Shown here piece by piece: positions 34,410 through 47,600 of a stretch of DNA of 64,000 nucleotides. This stretch comes from Strongylocentrotus droebachiensis (lineage: Eukaryota; Echinodermata; Echinoidea; Camarodonta; Strongylocentrotidae), in NCBI GenBank assembly GCA_035222895.1, contig JAVYIG010005338.1, positions 62,001 to 126,000 on the forward strand. The letters run 5' to 3'. The notes beneath the pieces are model-generated. The model saw only the letters and a list, made by a program, of their open reading frames with translations, ran no database searches and had not been told where the DNA came from. A program made the position numbers and the translations under genes. Numbering within the stretch: position 1 is the first letter of the stretch; each line of letters starts with the position of its first letter.

Positions 34410-34734
34410 TGTGACCCAAAAGTCAGAGAAAGGCAGAAATCTACACGAGCGCTGCTAGGTGGATCCCCGAAATATACAATTCTTACCTGAGATGGCGCTA
34501 GACAACTCTGATAAGGGGACCTGTGGTATTAAAAGAGTTGCGATTGTATTCTGAATCAATCACAAGTCCGCTATTAAAATCAATCGCAAGTTTGCAGTAC
34601 CTTACATCTTACCATCATGTACATAAAGTGTAGTTGCAATTGATTTGACTTTGATTAGCTCTAGCTGTTGCAATAGATAAGAATCAACAAATAAGTATAC
34701 ACGTATTTTTAATGATGTAAAAGTTTTCACCAAC

Positions 34735-35945
34735 AAAAAGGGGCACTCTTTAGGGAAAAGGGGGCACCTTCAAAGGAAAACCTCAGAGCAAAAATATATA
34801 TAAATTTTAGACAATTGTACATACCCCTAGATTGAAATGATTGTGATTTATTTGTAGGGATGGTTTCAATATATTTTTTCTCTCTCTTAACATGGTCCAA
34901 ATTACTTTGCAGTTGGGTGTGATGGTCAAAATGTTAATTTGAAGATTTGTGAGGTCGCATTGCGAAAAATACCATCTGACAATAAAAAAAACTTTACAAT
35001 CTAATCATGAAAAGGCATATAATAATGTAGTAACATAACAATCACACGAGCAAGCGTAGTGAGCGAGCTCCAGGGGGGGGGGGTGGGGGAGTTAAGTTGC
35101 TCTAAGTCGCTTTAAATTAGAGGCGCATGTTATAAAGAAATGAAAATGGGACATTATCAAAAGGGAAAAGGACACTTATGAACAGGCACGTAGCCAGAGT
35201 TTGATGTTTGTGGGGGGGGGGGGGGGGCACATACATGTAATCGATCGGGGTAAAAAAAAAGGGGTCTAAAAAGTTCAACCGATCTTGGATTTTTTTTTTT
35301 GGGGGGGGGGGGTTGTGCCCCCCCCCCCCCGTGACTACGTGCCTGCTTATGAGAAAAGAAAATGAGCAAAATCAAAGTAAAAGGGGCTACTATCAGAGGT
35401 GAAAATGTAGCACTTTTCGCACCTAAAAAGGAGAACTCACTAAACTAGAGATGAGAAAAGACACTTAATGAGAATGGATAAGGTGCATTAGTCGAATGAA
35501 AAGGGTCACCTCTAAGATATTAATAGGGGCACTTATCCGAGATGGAAAGTGGCACTTTTAAGGCGGGAGAGGTACTTCTTACCAAAAAAGGGACACATGT
35601 CAAAGTAAAATGGGCACTTGCCCAAATAAAAGGGGCACTTATCAGAGGTTAAAATGGGATACTCATCAACCGGGCTCATCACAGTTAAAAATGAGCACTT
35701 GGAAGGGGAAGGGGCAAATATTAAAAAAGAAAAGGGGCATTTGTCAAAATAAAACGGGCACCTCTCACATACGAATAGGGGCAATTATGAGAGGTAAAGG
35801 GGGGGGTGTTTAATAAGTGAAAAGGGGCACTGCTCGTACCTGAAACTGAGGGGCACGTACCAGAGACAAAAAAGGGCACTAATGAAAATGGAAAAGGGAC
35901 ACTTATTGCCTAGGTAAAGTAGCACTTATTAGACGTGAAAAAATG
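34735..35945. repeat. Decayed tandem array of an AAAAGGGGCACTT unit
   Basis: About 1.2 kb in which GGGGCACTT, GGGCACTTATCAGAGGT and AAAAGGGGCA recur every 25-40 bp with much divergence. A minus-strand frame encoding repeated Lys-Cys-Pro-Phe is a by-product of this DNA repeat. Confidence 0.75.
35183..35346. mobile_element. Small foldback with G/C homopolymers
   Basis: The ends CAGGCACGTAGCCAGAG and GTGACTACGTGCCTGC are inverted; G and C runs fill the interior. It is inserted in the AAAAGGGGCACTT array. Confidence 0.65.
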
Positions 35946-36549
35946 GGGATAGTGAGCACTAATTATTTTTTTTAACATGTTTTTTCCCCAGGGGAGAGCT
36001 CCCCCTGGATCCGCCTTTGCAATAATGGAATGTTCCACTTTCGGCTGTGTTTCCCCGTTCTATTGGCCACTTGTGCTTCTTTGATGACTTAGTCAAGGCT
36101 CATTACCCATAGCCGGCTAAATACAGATTGATAAAAGGGCACTTGACATATTATTCCAAAGCTTTACACATTTTACAAACGGGTATAATTAAAATAATAC
36201 GCAATACTCTTTCTAGCCCAGTATAATTGTAATATTTTAATGACCGCCCCTGTTGTTTACAATGTGATTTTTATAATTATTCTCAGGATTACTCTGACAG
36301 AGCAACTTTTTTGCTCCCTATAGCATACTCAGTATTTTCCCCTTTTCTCAATTGCTTGTTTTTTTCTCTCTTAGTATTCCTTCATAATTATTACTGGCAT
36401 GTTCAAAATGACCAAATGAAATAAAATGAATTGATAGAGAGGGGAATTCCCGATCGCCTTTTGAGGATTATACGTCACCATGGGATGGGACTGGGAGGCC
36501 ATTAGCCCAGTAATCAGAAAATTGTGAATACATATGATTTTAAAAGTTC

Positions 36550-37070
36550 GTTTTCACTGGCCGTCTGCCGTAGCAAGAAGCAGAATTGATAAAAGACTTA
36601 ACTCCGGTTCGTTGAAAATCAGCCATGCATACATGACGTCTTTCGTCTATGGCTGATCGTCAACGAAACGGAGTTAAGTCTTTTGTCAATTCCGTTTGTT
36701 GCTACGACAGGCAGCCAGTGAAAACGAATTCGTTTAATAAAATTATGGAAACGCAAGCAGTTTAAAACAAACAAAACTTTGTTATTCCTTGCTTATTTTC
36801 CTGATTAAGGTGTCATATAATTATGAAAGGGCAGAAACTGAACTTTCTAGAAATGTGATTTTCTCTTTGAAACCGTCCGCCAAATGACTTTTTGGTTTCC
36901 TCTCTTCAAATTGATTTTAATCACTCATGCGTCAAATATGCATCACGAGTTGCATGAAATACAAGAGGAGAATCTAAGCTTTACAAAAATGTGCCATTTA
37001 TTAATTATAATTGTGATTAAGTTATTTACATCGATAATTTTCGGTTTCGTTTTTTCTGGGACGCACTGCA
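36550..37070. mobile_element. Truncated copy of the Tc1/mariner-like foldback
   Basis: Matches the centre and right arm of 21003-21881: AAAGACTTAACTCCG, GCCAGTGAAAACGAATTCG, CTTTCTAGAAATGTGA, and the terminus TTTTTTCTGGGACGCACTG. The outer left arm is missing. Confidence 0.85.
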
Positions 37071-37885
37071 TATGCCTTCTTTTGTTTTCATCATGCAGTT
37101 ACTTGTAAAGTCAGTGCATCCAATTCTACATATGCCTCGCTAAAAAATGTATAATAATAAGTTTTCTAAGGGGATTGGGCTAAAGACCCCATCCGCCTCG
37201 AAATCTCCTCGAGAACCGCTTCTTGAACAGAAAACGAAAACTGAAGAAAACATAACTTTGGGAGAAAAGAAGGCAAGAGAAATTAGGATCAATGAAAACA
37301 TAAATAAGAAGAAACATATCGAATGATGGATTCATGGAAATTCATAAATCAGCTAAAGAGTGACATCATGCACTTGCCAAGAATTTCGCAATACCAATTT
37401 CTGACAATGACAGAAACACGTTGTGGTGATTGATGACACCACTCGATAATAACATATTTATCAGACAATTCTATTTTGATAGGGGAAATCTATAGCAGTT
37501 CAAATTTTAGTAGAATATCAAAAGATGATTTTATTCAAAAAAAACTTATTTAAAAATAATTTTCTTTAATTTTAATCTAAAAAAAGGATAATATAAAGTT
37601 ACAATGTTTTTGTAAGATTGACAATTATTATGACTTTTGGCTTCATTAAAACTTATTACCCCCATTAATAAAAGTGGACGCGTCTTGATATTCGCCACAC
37701 CTCTTGTGTTTTGGGAATGTGTGTACGTGGTATGGTATCTTGCGCTAGGTATGGCTTCTTCGCGATCGACGAGCAGGAGTGCTAGTGCAGTACCAGCCAA
37801 ACCTTACCCGTGCTACATGCATTGAACTGTGTGTATTGGGAACGAACGGTGCGAGAGTTCGTTTCTTTGTCCGAGATCGATCAAC

Positions 37886-40800
37886 ATGGCCGCGAAAGAT
37901 GTCGCGTCGATGTTTCAATATTGGAAAGAATTCAACTTAACACAGCTTCAGGTAAATACCGTGACAATTCAGTATGATATCCGAAGTTATTTGGTCATTG
38001 CGGTCACTTTGGTACACTTTGTTGGTTGTTCAGCAACTTTTGAAGCTTTGATTTCTAGCGACGAAAAATCGACGAATTTATCAGAAATTGATCCAAATGG
38101 CTATATCTGTTCAATATGCTGCCGCTGAGAGTTGGCCTAGATTGCTGTGCGCGCTTTGTGTGGTGATGTGTGTGTGCTGCAGCGGTGTTGTTATTGTATT
38201 GAGAGGGAATGAATGGGCTGTGAAGTGCGAGTGTTGTTCTTGTTTTGGTCCGTGCTATTTCGAGATGGAAAGGGGATACATATTTTACCTTTAGCACATG
38301 AAAGAGTCAAATGTTGTCATATTTTATGATGGTTAGCATGATGAGGTGAAGTTTGGCATCAACTTTTAGTTTTAGCAGTATTTCATTTTCAGTGATGATC
38401 ATGATTGTGGAATGAGAGAGTCCGAGCTCATGTGATCGTGTTACAACTAAAATAAGATTTGATTTTGAGCTCGATCTGTTTACTAATCCACAATTACATA
38501 TTTCAGCTATTGTTTCTGTTGTAGGAAATGTTGGCAGTACAAAACTGATTTTTGTGTAATCAGATACAAATTATGTTAAAACTTGTCGTAAAATCTACCG
38601 GTAATGCTTCATTCTAGTTTTTCTACCAGTACCATTCAAATATTTTTGCTTCATTAATAATAATATTAATATGAACCGGATTGAATTATCGTCTTTTGAT
38701 ATTTTATTTTGAGCATGCTAGTACTTTTAGCTTATTTTGTGTGTAAAATGTACAGTGTGATGAGAAATTTTCACTTGTATTCACCTGTATTCACCTGTCT
38801 TTTCGGGCTCCTTAGTAAGACAATGTCTTGTAATGCCCTCCCATAGCTCATCAGTACACCACTGCAAAGAGTTCGTTCCTAAATACAATAGTTCCATTGT
38901 TTTTAAATAGTACAGGGGGGGGGTTGAGATGCTCATCATTTGATAAATATACCCACTATTTTTTATAGCATAGTGAGACAGTGTAGTTTTTATGTTTAGT
39001 AATTGATATGATTACAATTTTAATTTCTTTTTAAAGATGACCTTTTAAACTTATTCCAGGAAACATGTACTGCATTTTAAGATGCCGATGATACCTTCGT
39101 GTAAGAAAAAGAGATACTTTTCGTGCAAGTCCCACATTAATGACACAAAATCATATGTTCATCAATGATTTAATGATTAAGTTGATAATTTAAGCACCAG
39201 AAATCCAGTCAGCTGACATTTGTGATTTATGTACAATTAAGAGTTTATTGAAATATAATAATCATGGCATCGGGTCAGTTCATGTAGGCCTGCTGTACCA
39301 TTTATTTGATTGATTCTAAGAAATTAGTAATCTGTAGGTAGAATTAGCGAATTAAATAAGAATTGAGCTGGAAAGGACAATTTGATGAGGACTGGGTGAG
39401 TGGGTGCAACTCGTCATCGTTGCGTGAAGATTGACCCTCTAGATAGACATGATGGCTATATGGATGGATGAACGGCTGGCTGGGTGAAGAATTATTGAAC
39501 TTTGCAAAGGTGTGTGACAAGATGATAATTAGTCTTCCAAAGCAAGTCATCCGTCACCGTCGTTCACAATTACAGGGTTTCTAAGGGCGTGCAAGACAAG
39601 GTATTGCTTGCATTGGACTCTGAATTGCCATACATGTACACATGTACTAAAGATCGATATTTAGAAGATTTACATAGAGATAGAAAACTATAATTTTGTT
39701 TTGTTAAGATATAATGGAAAAGATTGCCAACAACTCAGCAAAAGTTTTTTAAAAAGTTGCTCAATCTTCATTGGCAAAACATCTGTCACAATTGTTCACA
39801 AGAAATTACAGGGTTTCATAGAGTACAGTCTTAATTTCTTGGACTTTCTAACATGCCACATTGTGTGCATATTAAATGAGTTGGGGCTGGATAACTTACA
39901 ATTGTAGCACATTGTCAACATCTCTGCAAGGGTGTTGCATTGCCGAGACGATTTAACAGTCTTTAATGGCAAATAATCTGTCACTATTTTTTTCAATATT
40001 TTACAAGTATTTGAGGAGTGCAGAAAAGTATTGCTCCAACTGTATGTAATGCCTTGAGCATCGAAACCTTGCAGGAGAACGCTTGTAGGACTTCAGAAAG
40101 ATAGATTAGTAGAGAGTGCAGAACAGTACATATTGCTTTGACTCTTTGTCAAGATGATTAAATATACTTTAATGGCAAATAATCCGTCACCAATGTTTGC
40201 AAGATTTTACAGGGCTTCAAAGAGTATAGAGAGTGCAGAACAGTACATACATGTATTGCTCTGACTCTTTGTATTGTCACACACACATACATATATGTAC
40301 ATTTACACATTGATTTAGTAGAGAATAATTGAACAGTCAAAGAGAGACAGAGATTGATTTGGAAATTTCCAAGGTATTCGTGGAAAGAGAAGACCGTGAA
40401 AATGTGGTTCAACAAAGATTGGTTCAATGAGCCTCAAGTCGGAATTTGGCCACAACCTATCTGAATATCTGTCACCATATTCAAAACATCTTTTTGCTGA
40501 ACTTGCTTCATACTCCTGTGCATAATGCTTATTAACTACATGATTCAAGCCTCCACTATAATTTTCTTTTTCTTAAATGGCAGTCCAGTTTTTCATATCC
40601 GCAGAGTCCATATGCCTGAGGCCTATGTTGAATGTTGAAAATTTGGGGGTCCAGACCTAAAATGTAGCTACATGTATTTGGCATTCTTGTGTCATGGGGG
40701 CATGTTAGTGTCAAGGAGGCTACATGTACCAAAGGTCTAAAATAGTGTAAGAGGGAAGAATTAACAATTATAGAAAAAAGGATAAATTGCTCACAATCAG

Positions 40801-43800
40801 GATTTAATTTACTTTACCCCTTTGTGTGGTTTAACTTTAAACTTGTAAGTGCTAGCACACTGTTATGTATTATGTTAGATAATTTGTTTTCATGTTATGC
40901 TCCAATAGCGGATCTAAGTTTTATGTGGGTGGTTCTTTTGTGTGCGAAAGTGCACTTTGTTCACTGTTGTCCATGAAGTTGGAAAACAATTTTGTAACCT
41001 TGTTTTATTAAATGATTGTGACAATATCTCAAAACTAGTTTATTGATCAATCTCTATGATTCTTCAGATTGATCAATACAGTTCTGAGATGATATCAACT
41101 TTACATGTATGGATAAACTATCAAGAACGAAATATAAATCAAATCACACATGTATTTTCACAATCATTTCATGAAATGAAGTAAGACAAATTATTCCAAC
41201 TTTATGAGCCACATTGTGTTTGAAGAACACTGTTCAAATATTTGGTTCTAGTTTCAAAATCAGTTGTTTGATGTCATTTTGGGGGTTCGTCTTGTTTGTT
41301 TAAATCTAGTAAACTTTGACGGATAAAAACAAACATGTACACACATATCAGTCCGTTATGAAAAGAGTAGTCTACAATTCATGTAGTAGTACAGAGGTTC
41401 AATTACAATTGTATACAATTTTAAGTTGATTTCATTTGAAACTGTTTAATAAGTGGATCCTATTTTGAGACTGTAAAAGAAGAAAGTGTCTTGTATGAAA
41501 GAGGCAATGTTTAGTGTACACTGTTCATTTAGTAGAACACTAGATGCAGCCTTCTCTTGAGCAGCGAAATACAAAAACCTGAACATTACACCAAACATAC
41601 TACAATCCAGGATGGATACAAGTTTTTACTTGTACTTAACCTTGCTTTGATTGAAGTATCGAGAGGAAATTCCATGGTTGGATTCTGAGGAATGGGAAAA
41701 AAGCATTGGGATGCTATTGAATTACTTGTTTTGTCAGGCGTCTATGGAGTGCTCTGGGTGCTGCACCATTGAAGAGCATGCGTTCTTGGTCGGGATCTAA
41801 TCACAGCCAGAGAAATCAATGCTGTAAATATTGTTACTTCAAGGAAAATCTGCAAGATGGAGAGGAGGAAAAAGAGCCGTAGTTGGATTAGTTGCTTGTT
41901 CAGCTTGCCAATGGTCTGGAGCTAAATCTTTTGCCTGTCTGATTTACTCGTCGATTAAATCCAATCGCTGGGAGTCTCCACTCTCTCTGTTTTTCCATCC
42001 TTATAAAGAATTGATCGGTTCTAGTGGCTTATTCTTGCAAATTACCAGGTACGGTTGATGCCTACAAGTGTAACTGGTTTGTATACATCAAGAGACTTTA
42101 TTTCCAATTGTAAAACAATGACTGAAAATTCTTTCATTTTTTAGTATAATCCCCATCATTGTTCTTAACCTCAATCTGAGCCCTGTCTTATAAGCAGTCC
42201 ATATTAATCATAACTTTTTTGAGATGGATATCAATCGCAACTACATGTATGTACATAAGAAATAGGAGATTGCAAACTTGGGATTGATTAGAGGACTTAC
42301 GATTGATTTGGATCACTCGCAACTCTTTATAAGATGGCCCTGAATTCTATATTAGGTTCATTTTTCCATAATGATACTTACATGTAATTCTACAAATCCG
42401 CAGTCGTCATTTGTCATTTCGTAAACCTGTGTTGACTGTATTTATCCATTCATACTACTCACAAATTTGCCAAATCCATGTTCACGTGGAACTGCCTTAT
42501 CATAATCCAAACACTCTTCAGAATTAGGCCTAGCTTTTCTTAATTTCTTTTGTCTGAGCGAAAAAGTTATTAGGAGAAAAAAACTAGATTGATAATGATC
42601 AGTTTCCTGAATTTCCTGTAGTCAAATAGCAAGAATCCATCAGTAATTCTGACAGGAAATGGGATCAATTGAATGGATTCCGGAAGAATCAGGCCGAACA
42701 CAATCCTCAACTCATTTTTAGGCAATATCTACATGCTTGTAAACAATCCATACAAGGATTGATAACAAAGAACTGCATATTTGGTTTCTTTTTATCACCC
42801 CCTTTTTCTCTTTTCACGGCACGATCATTTTCCATCATTGCAGGGGAAACAGAATTTATCAGAGGAAATCATCAAACAGTGAATTAAAATGAATTAAACC
42901 GGTGACCTTTTTTTAATGGGGCTGTTATTATTGGTGAGCTGAGGGATAATGGATGGGGCATAATGAATGGAATTGATGGATAGAATGGAATTAAGAGGAA
43001 AGGGTCATGCTTGGCAGGCCATGGTTATCATTTAATCAATTGTGTAAATGATCCATCTGGACATCATCCAGATGTTCACTAGTGATAATCAATCCTGCAG
43101 CATAGAACTGGATTCATTTATGTAGTGTGCTATGATGATACCATACAGTACAGTATATGTGTTGGCTTGCATGTACTCTGTATGGACCATTTGACATAAT
43201 TGGCTTGGCCAATATGAGCATTTGATATCAATTACTAAACTAATTTACTGTTCTGCAACTGTTTGTATGAGGTTGTAAACATGTTTTAAGTATCATTGTT
43301 TGCCAAATGATTAATGAATCAATAAAATCAAGTTTCCAATGACAGTACTAGTAGTCATCTACATGTAGGTAATTATCAATTCTGTCTTGATTAGAGATCT
43401 CATTAATGGAAGATCAAAATGTTGAAACTAAAGGGATGGACATCTAGCAGTTCTACATATAGGAGTCATTGTCAAGTTTGTTTCTCTCAGATTCACAAAC
43501 CCAATTCTTTGAGATGGAAGGGGAACAGTATTTTTGAATCTTCAGGAAATGAATGCATCAAACAGGCAGCTGCAAAGCTCTCCTCGAGAGAGAGTGGACC
43601 GTCTTTAATGTAGCCATCATTAAAAGTACCCAAGGCTCTTATTATTTCTATTGCCTTCTCTGCCCCCTCCTGTCTTCCCCCTGTAGTGTCTCCTGCGCTC
43701 TCTCGCTCTGTCTTTATCTTGGACCGTATCTAGATCTACATTAACATCTACATCCATCCTCTCCTCGATTGATTGTACCCAATTATCAGCGAACGGCAGT

Positions 43801-44560
43801 CCCGCTTGGGCATTGATTGCATTGATTGGATAGATCAATGCCTGCCGCCACATCAGCCCTTGAGGTCTTCATCGTGCCCCTGAGCTGTGGGGGCTGAGCC
43901 ATTGATTCCAGCCAGCCGCTAACCCACAGCTGGTTTATTGAACGCTCCCTGATAGATGGGGAGAATATTGATTGCCTCGGCCCAGGGAAAACACGCTCGT
44001 TTCGCGCAGAATCTAATAATGATCGGGGACGGGATGGATATTATAGATCGTGCCCGTGTACTCCTCTGGTCGTTCGCATCAAGAAAATTGCTAATGGATG
44101 GCCGATTGCGAATCTTGTATGGATTAGATCATTAGACCCTACCATTTGTCTTGTAGGGGTGCACTTGACTAAGACTTGTCCTTTATTGATATCCGACAGC
44201 CCTATATTTTGAGGGGCTTTACTCAATTAATGTGTGTATTGATACTCGACGCACGAGGGATTTTCTTTATTATGTTGAAAGGCTGTAGCAATTTTCAGCT
44301 ACAATGAACTCCACTTTATTTAAAGGGTTTCAAAAGGGACTAACAGTGTATCAAATTGTGCTCCAAGCAAGGATTAAGTTCCCTCTACCATTTCTTCTTT
44401 GTTGTTTTTTGCCAGACAATCTAATTTTGGTGATTGATTGATTTTCAGCGTGATTCATCATCCTGTTGTCGATTGAATCGAGCCAAACGCTCTCCCCATC
44501 TCTCTCTCTCTTGCTCTCTCTATTTCTCTTACTCCCTCCCCCCCCCCCTCTCTCTCTCTT

Positions 44561-44619
<59 letters not shown>

Positions 44620-47600
44620 ATCTCTATGTTATTTCTTTCTCCCCTTCCCTCCCCGTTTCCTCTAGAACTGCATTTTTCCTTCTTTGTGTTTAATACAGAC
44701 TTGTAAATCGACCTCCAGTTCCTAATACAGTAGTACACTCCCCATTTCTCTCTAATCAATCTTACAATGCACACTCATTTTAAGTTAGGATTAAGTGCTT
44801 CAAGTCAAGGGAAATTTCACTTTCTTTTGTGTCCTCTAGTGACTTTCTCCTTTTCTTTCCATTTCTTTCATTTTATTCTCGACATCTTTGGTGTTTCCCA
44901 TAGCTCCTTGGTAGTGTTGCCGCCTTCCGATATGTTTTCACATACATCTAATATTCTTAATAAACATTCAGTTGCCGTTAGCAGGCTTATATTTCAACAA
45001 ATATCCAGTAAAATTGTCAATGAATTAAATGAATCAGAGTTGGGGGGGGGGGGGGAAGAAAGAAAGAGAAGAAGAAAACAAATTAGTACTGATTTTGATA
45101 ACATGAATTACAGAGTAAACTCTAATTTAACAGAAAAAATGAATTGAATGAATTGAAGCCGTAGTGAGCCTCCAAATTTTCTTATCAGACACAGAAGAAG
45201 ATCAAATCTTTCAAAGTACCAGAATATGTACCGGTACACAAGATATGAGAGTGATTTATTTGTAGCGCAAAGCTGTTTATTTGGAAGCTAAAATAAAGCT
45301 TGAAAACTAAAGTTACAATGTACAAATGTAGAGTTTGGGGGGGGGGGGGGGGATAATAGAAAGGAAGTAAAGAAATAAAAAATCAACTCTAATTTAACAC
45401 CAAAAAATGATTTTATTAATTTATTCATTCCTAAAACAATTTGATATGAAATTAATCTGATTAAAATGACATTTATTATGTATAAGAAGAAATAAAATAT
45501 CATCACCCTTGATAAAAATGTGAAAATCACCTTCACTTTCACTCGACGCTCAGTTTTTCTTCCTAGAAAATCAGTAAAACAACTTGCTTCGAATCGGAGG
45601 TAATTTGTACTCTGCTCAAAGCTTTTTATTTATGTTATTTAGTTACAAAGCGTTAGATTGCTAAAAAAAAAAGAGATCCAGGCTTGCAATTGGATGCACA
45701 GATGGGTCTTACAGCCTGGCAGGCAGGCAGGCAGCCAGGCAGGCATGCAGTGAAGCCTATTATTATCCCACTAAGCTGTATCACTACATTATTGATCACA
45801 GCCCAGAAAGAGGAGTGATTCCCAAATTATTATCCTTCGCTAATTTCTTCCCTCGCTCTCTGTCGGTAATTTACGAGTGATATCGGAAGGGTGAAATGGT
45901 TGGTTGGGTGCGGTGGATGTTGAGAAGGCGCAATTAAGGCGCAGCGAGATGGGAGGTAAGTAAGGAGTGGGAACGGCCTAGGGGTAGATGAGGGAGAGAG
46001 AGAGAGTCCATAAAAGCTAAGCAGTGCAGAGTAAATTCTCATCACTCTCGTGTTATAAAAGCCTGACAGTATTTCATCGTAAAGCAAGTTTTGAGAGGGT
46101 TTCAAATAGGTGATCTAGTGGAAAATTTCATCTTATTTTATACAGTAGTACCACACGTCTTCACAAATTAGCATTTTGAATGCCATAATAGACTTTTGAC
46201 AGTATTCAAAGATTCTATGCATACAATCATTGACTGGAAATTACAAATTGATTTTAATGCGGCTGTATTTTCAGTTACAGTGACTTTGCATGTGCAAATC
46301 ACTTATGCAACTATTTGATTAATTTGTTTATATTGATATATGCAGTATAAGTTAAAATGTTGAATATAACGCATAATGGGAATGAGGTATGATAGAGAGT
46401 GTGAACTGATGAGCAGAGAATGCTGGACGGTGTGAATGGGGCATGACAGAGAGGATGAATTGATGAGCAGAGGATATTGGATAATGTGAATGAGACATAA
46501 TAGAGAGATTGATTGATGAACAGAAAAGACAGGATAGTGTGAACTGATTCAACCGATGATGAGCAGAGAAGTCAGGACAGTGTGAATGGGGCATGACAGA
46601 GAGGGTGAATTGATGAGCAGAGGATATTGGATAATGTGAATGAGACATTATAGAGAGATTGATTGATGAACACAAAAAACAGTATAGTGTGAACTGATTC
46701 AACCGATGATGAGTAGAGAAGTCTGGACAGTGTGAATGGGGCATGACAGAGAGGGTGAATTGATGAGCAGATTGCATTTGATGTCCTGGAGGGGTGGGGA
46801 TAATGCACAAAGATGGGAGCACGGACATATTGCTAGGTGTGAGTAGAAGTGAAGCTGGGTATTATGTGTTTAATGTGTGAAATCTTAAATGCTGCAAGGA
46901 TTATTATATTCTGAATCTTTATTAGTTTAATCAAGTTTTTCTCTAATGTCTAACTTTTAGTACTACATTGACATGTACATGTACGTATTTCATCATCATG
47001 GGTCCACACAATATGAATGGTTTTAATTTTTTCAAATTCCCTCCCCCCCCCCCCAACTTTGCTGTACCTGTGACATTACTTTTTACAAAGGCTGCCATCA
47101 CCTTTCCATTGTGAAAAGGTCTGAAAAGTTTTTAAAGTACAATTATACAAAAAAATAATGTCAAATAGTAGGCTCCTTCAAGTAGTTTTCAGCTGAAAAA
47201 GGCACTTGAACCTCTGAAATGCTGGGCCTGAGAAGATTTTGGATCAAACCCATTCAGTAAAATTCATATCAAATGAATTGAAGATTGTATGCAATGGGTT
47301 AAAGTGCATTTTATAATTATGTTTTCACAACGGCTGCATTGTTAATTGTAATGTACTCTAGATGCATATAACTTTATTGTGGTGGACAAGATGTAATGTT
47401 AATCAGTGTGCGGCTCGTGATATTGATTGTGGCGTGAGTAGCATGATCAACTTGTCAATATTATAATCAATCAAACACTGCAAAAAAACGGCCCTTTACC
47501 ACCCAACCAAAGGTTAAACTTCTGACCCAATAGTCCACTTCTGAAACAAGTACACACCGTACTTGCAAATAGACTGTAGGGAATAAAAAATGATCAATTC

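Larger units (their letters stand above)
34410..37885. other. Region between the divergent GATC and CUX1 starts
   Basis: About 3.5 kb separate the two start codons. It holds no supported coding exon: GATC promoter side at 34410-34600, a decayed AAAAGGGGCACTT array (34735-35945), a small foldback (35183-35346), a truncated Tc1/mariner-like foldback (36550-37070), and AT-rich sequence up to the CUX1 5' UTR. An upstream ATG frame (37751-37825) precedes the CUX1 start. Confidence 0.5.

Noticed and set aside
35533..35784. Minus-strand frame with repeated Lys-Cys-Pro-Phe units
   Set aside because: It is the shadow of the diverged AAAAGGGGCACTT tandem DNA repeat. It lacks a signal peptide or splice context.
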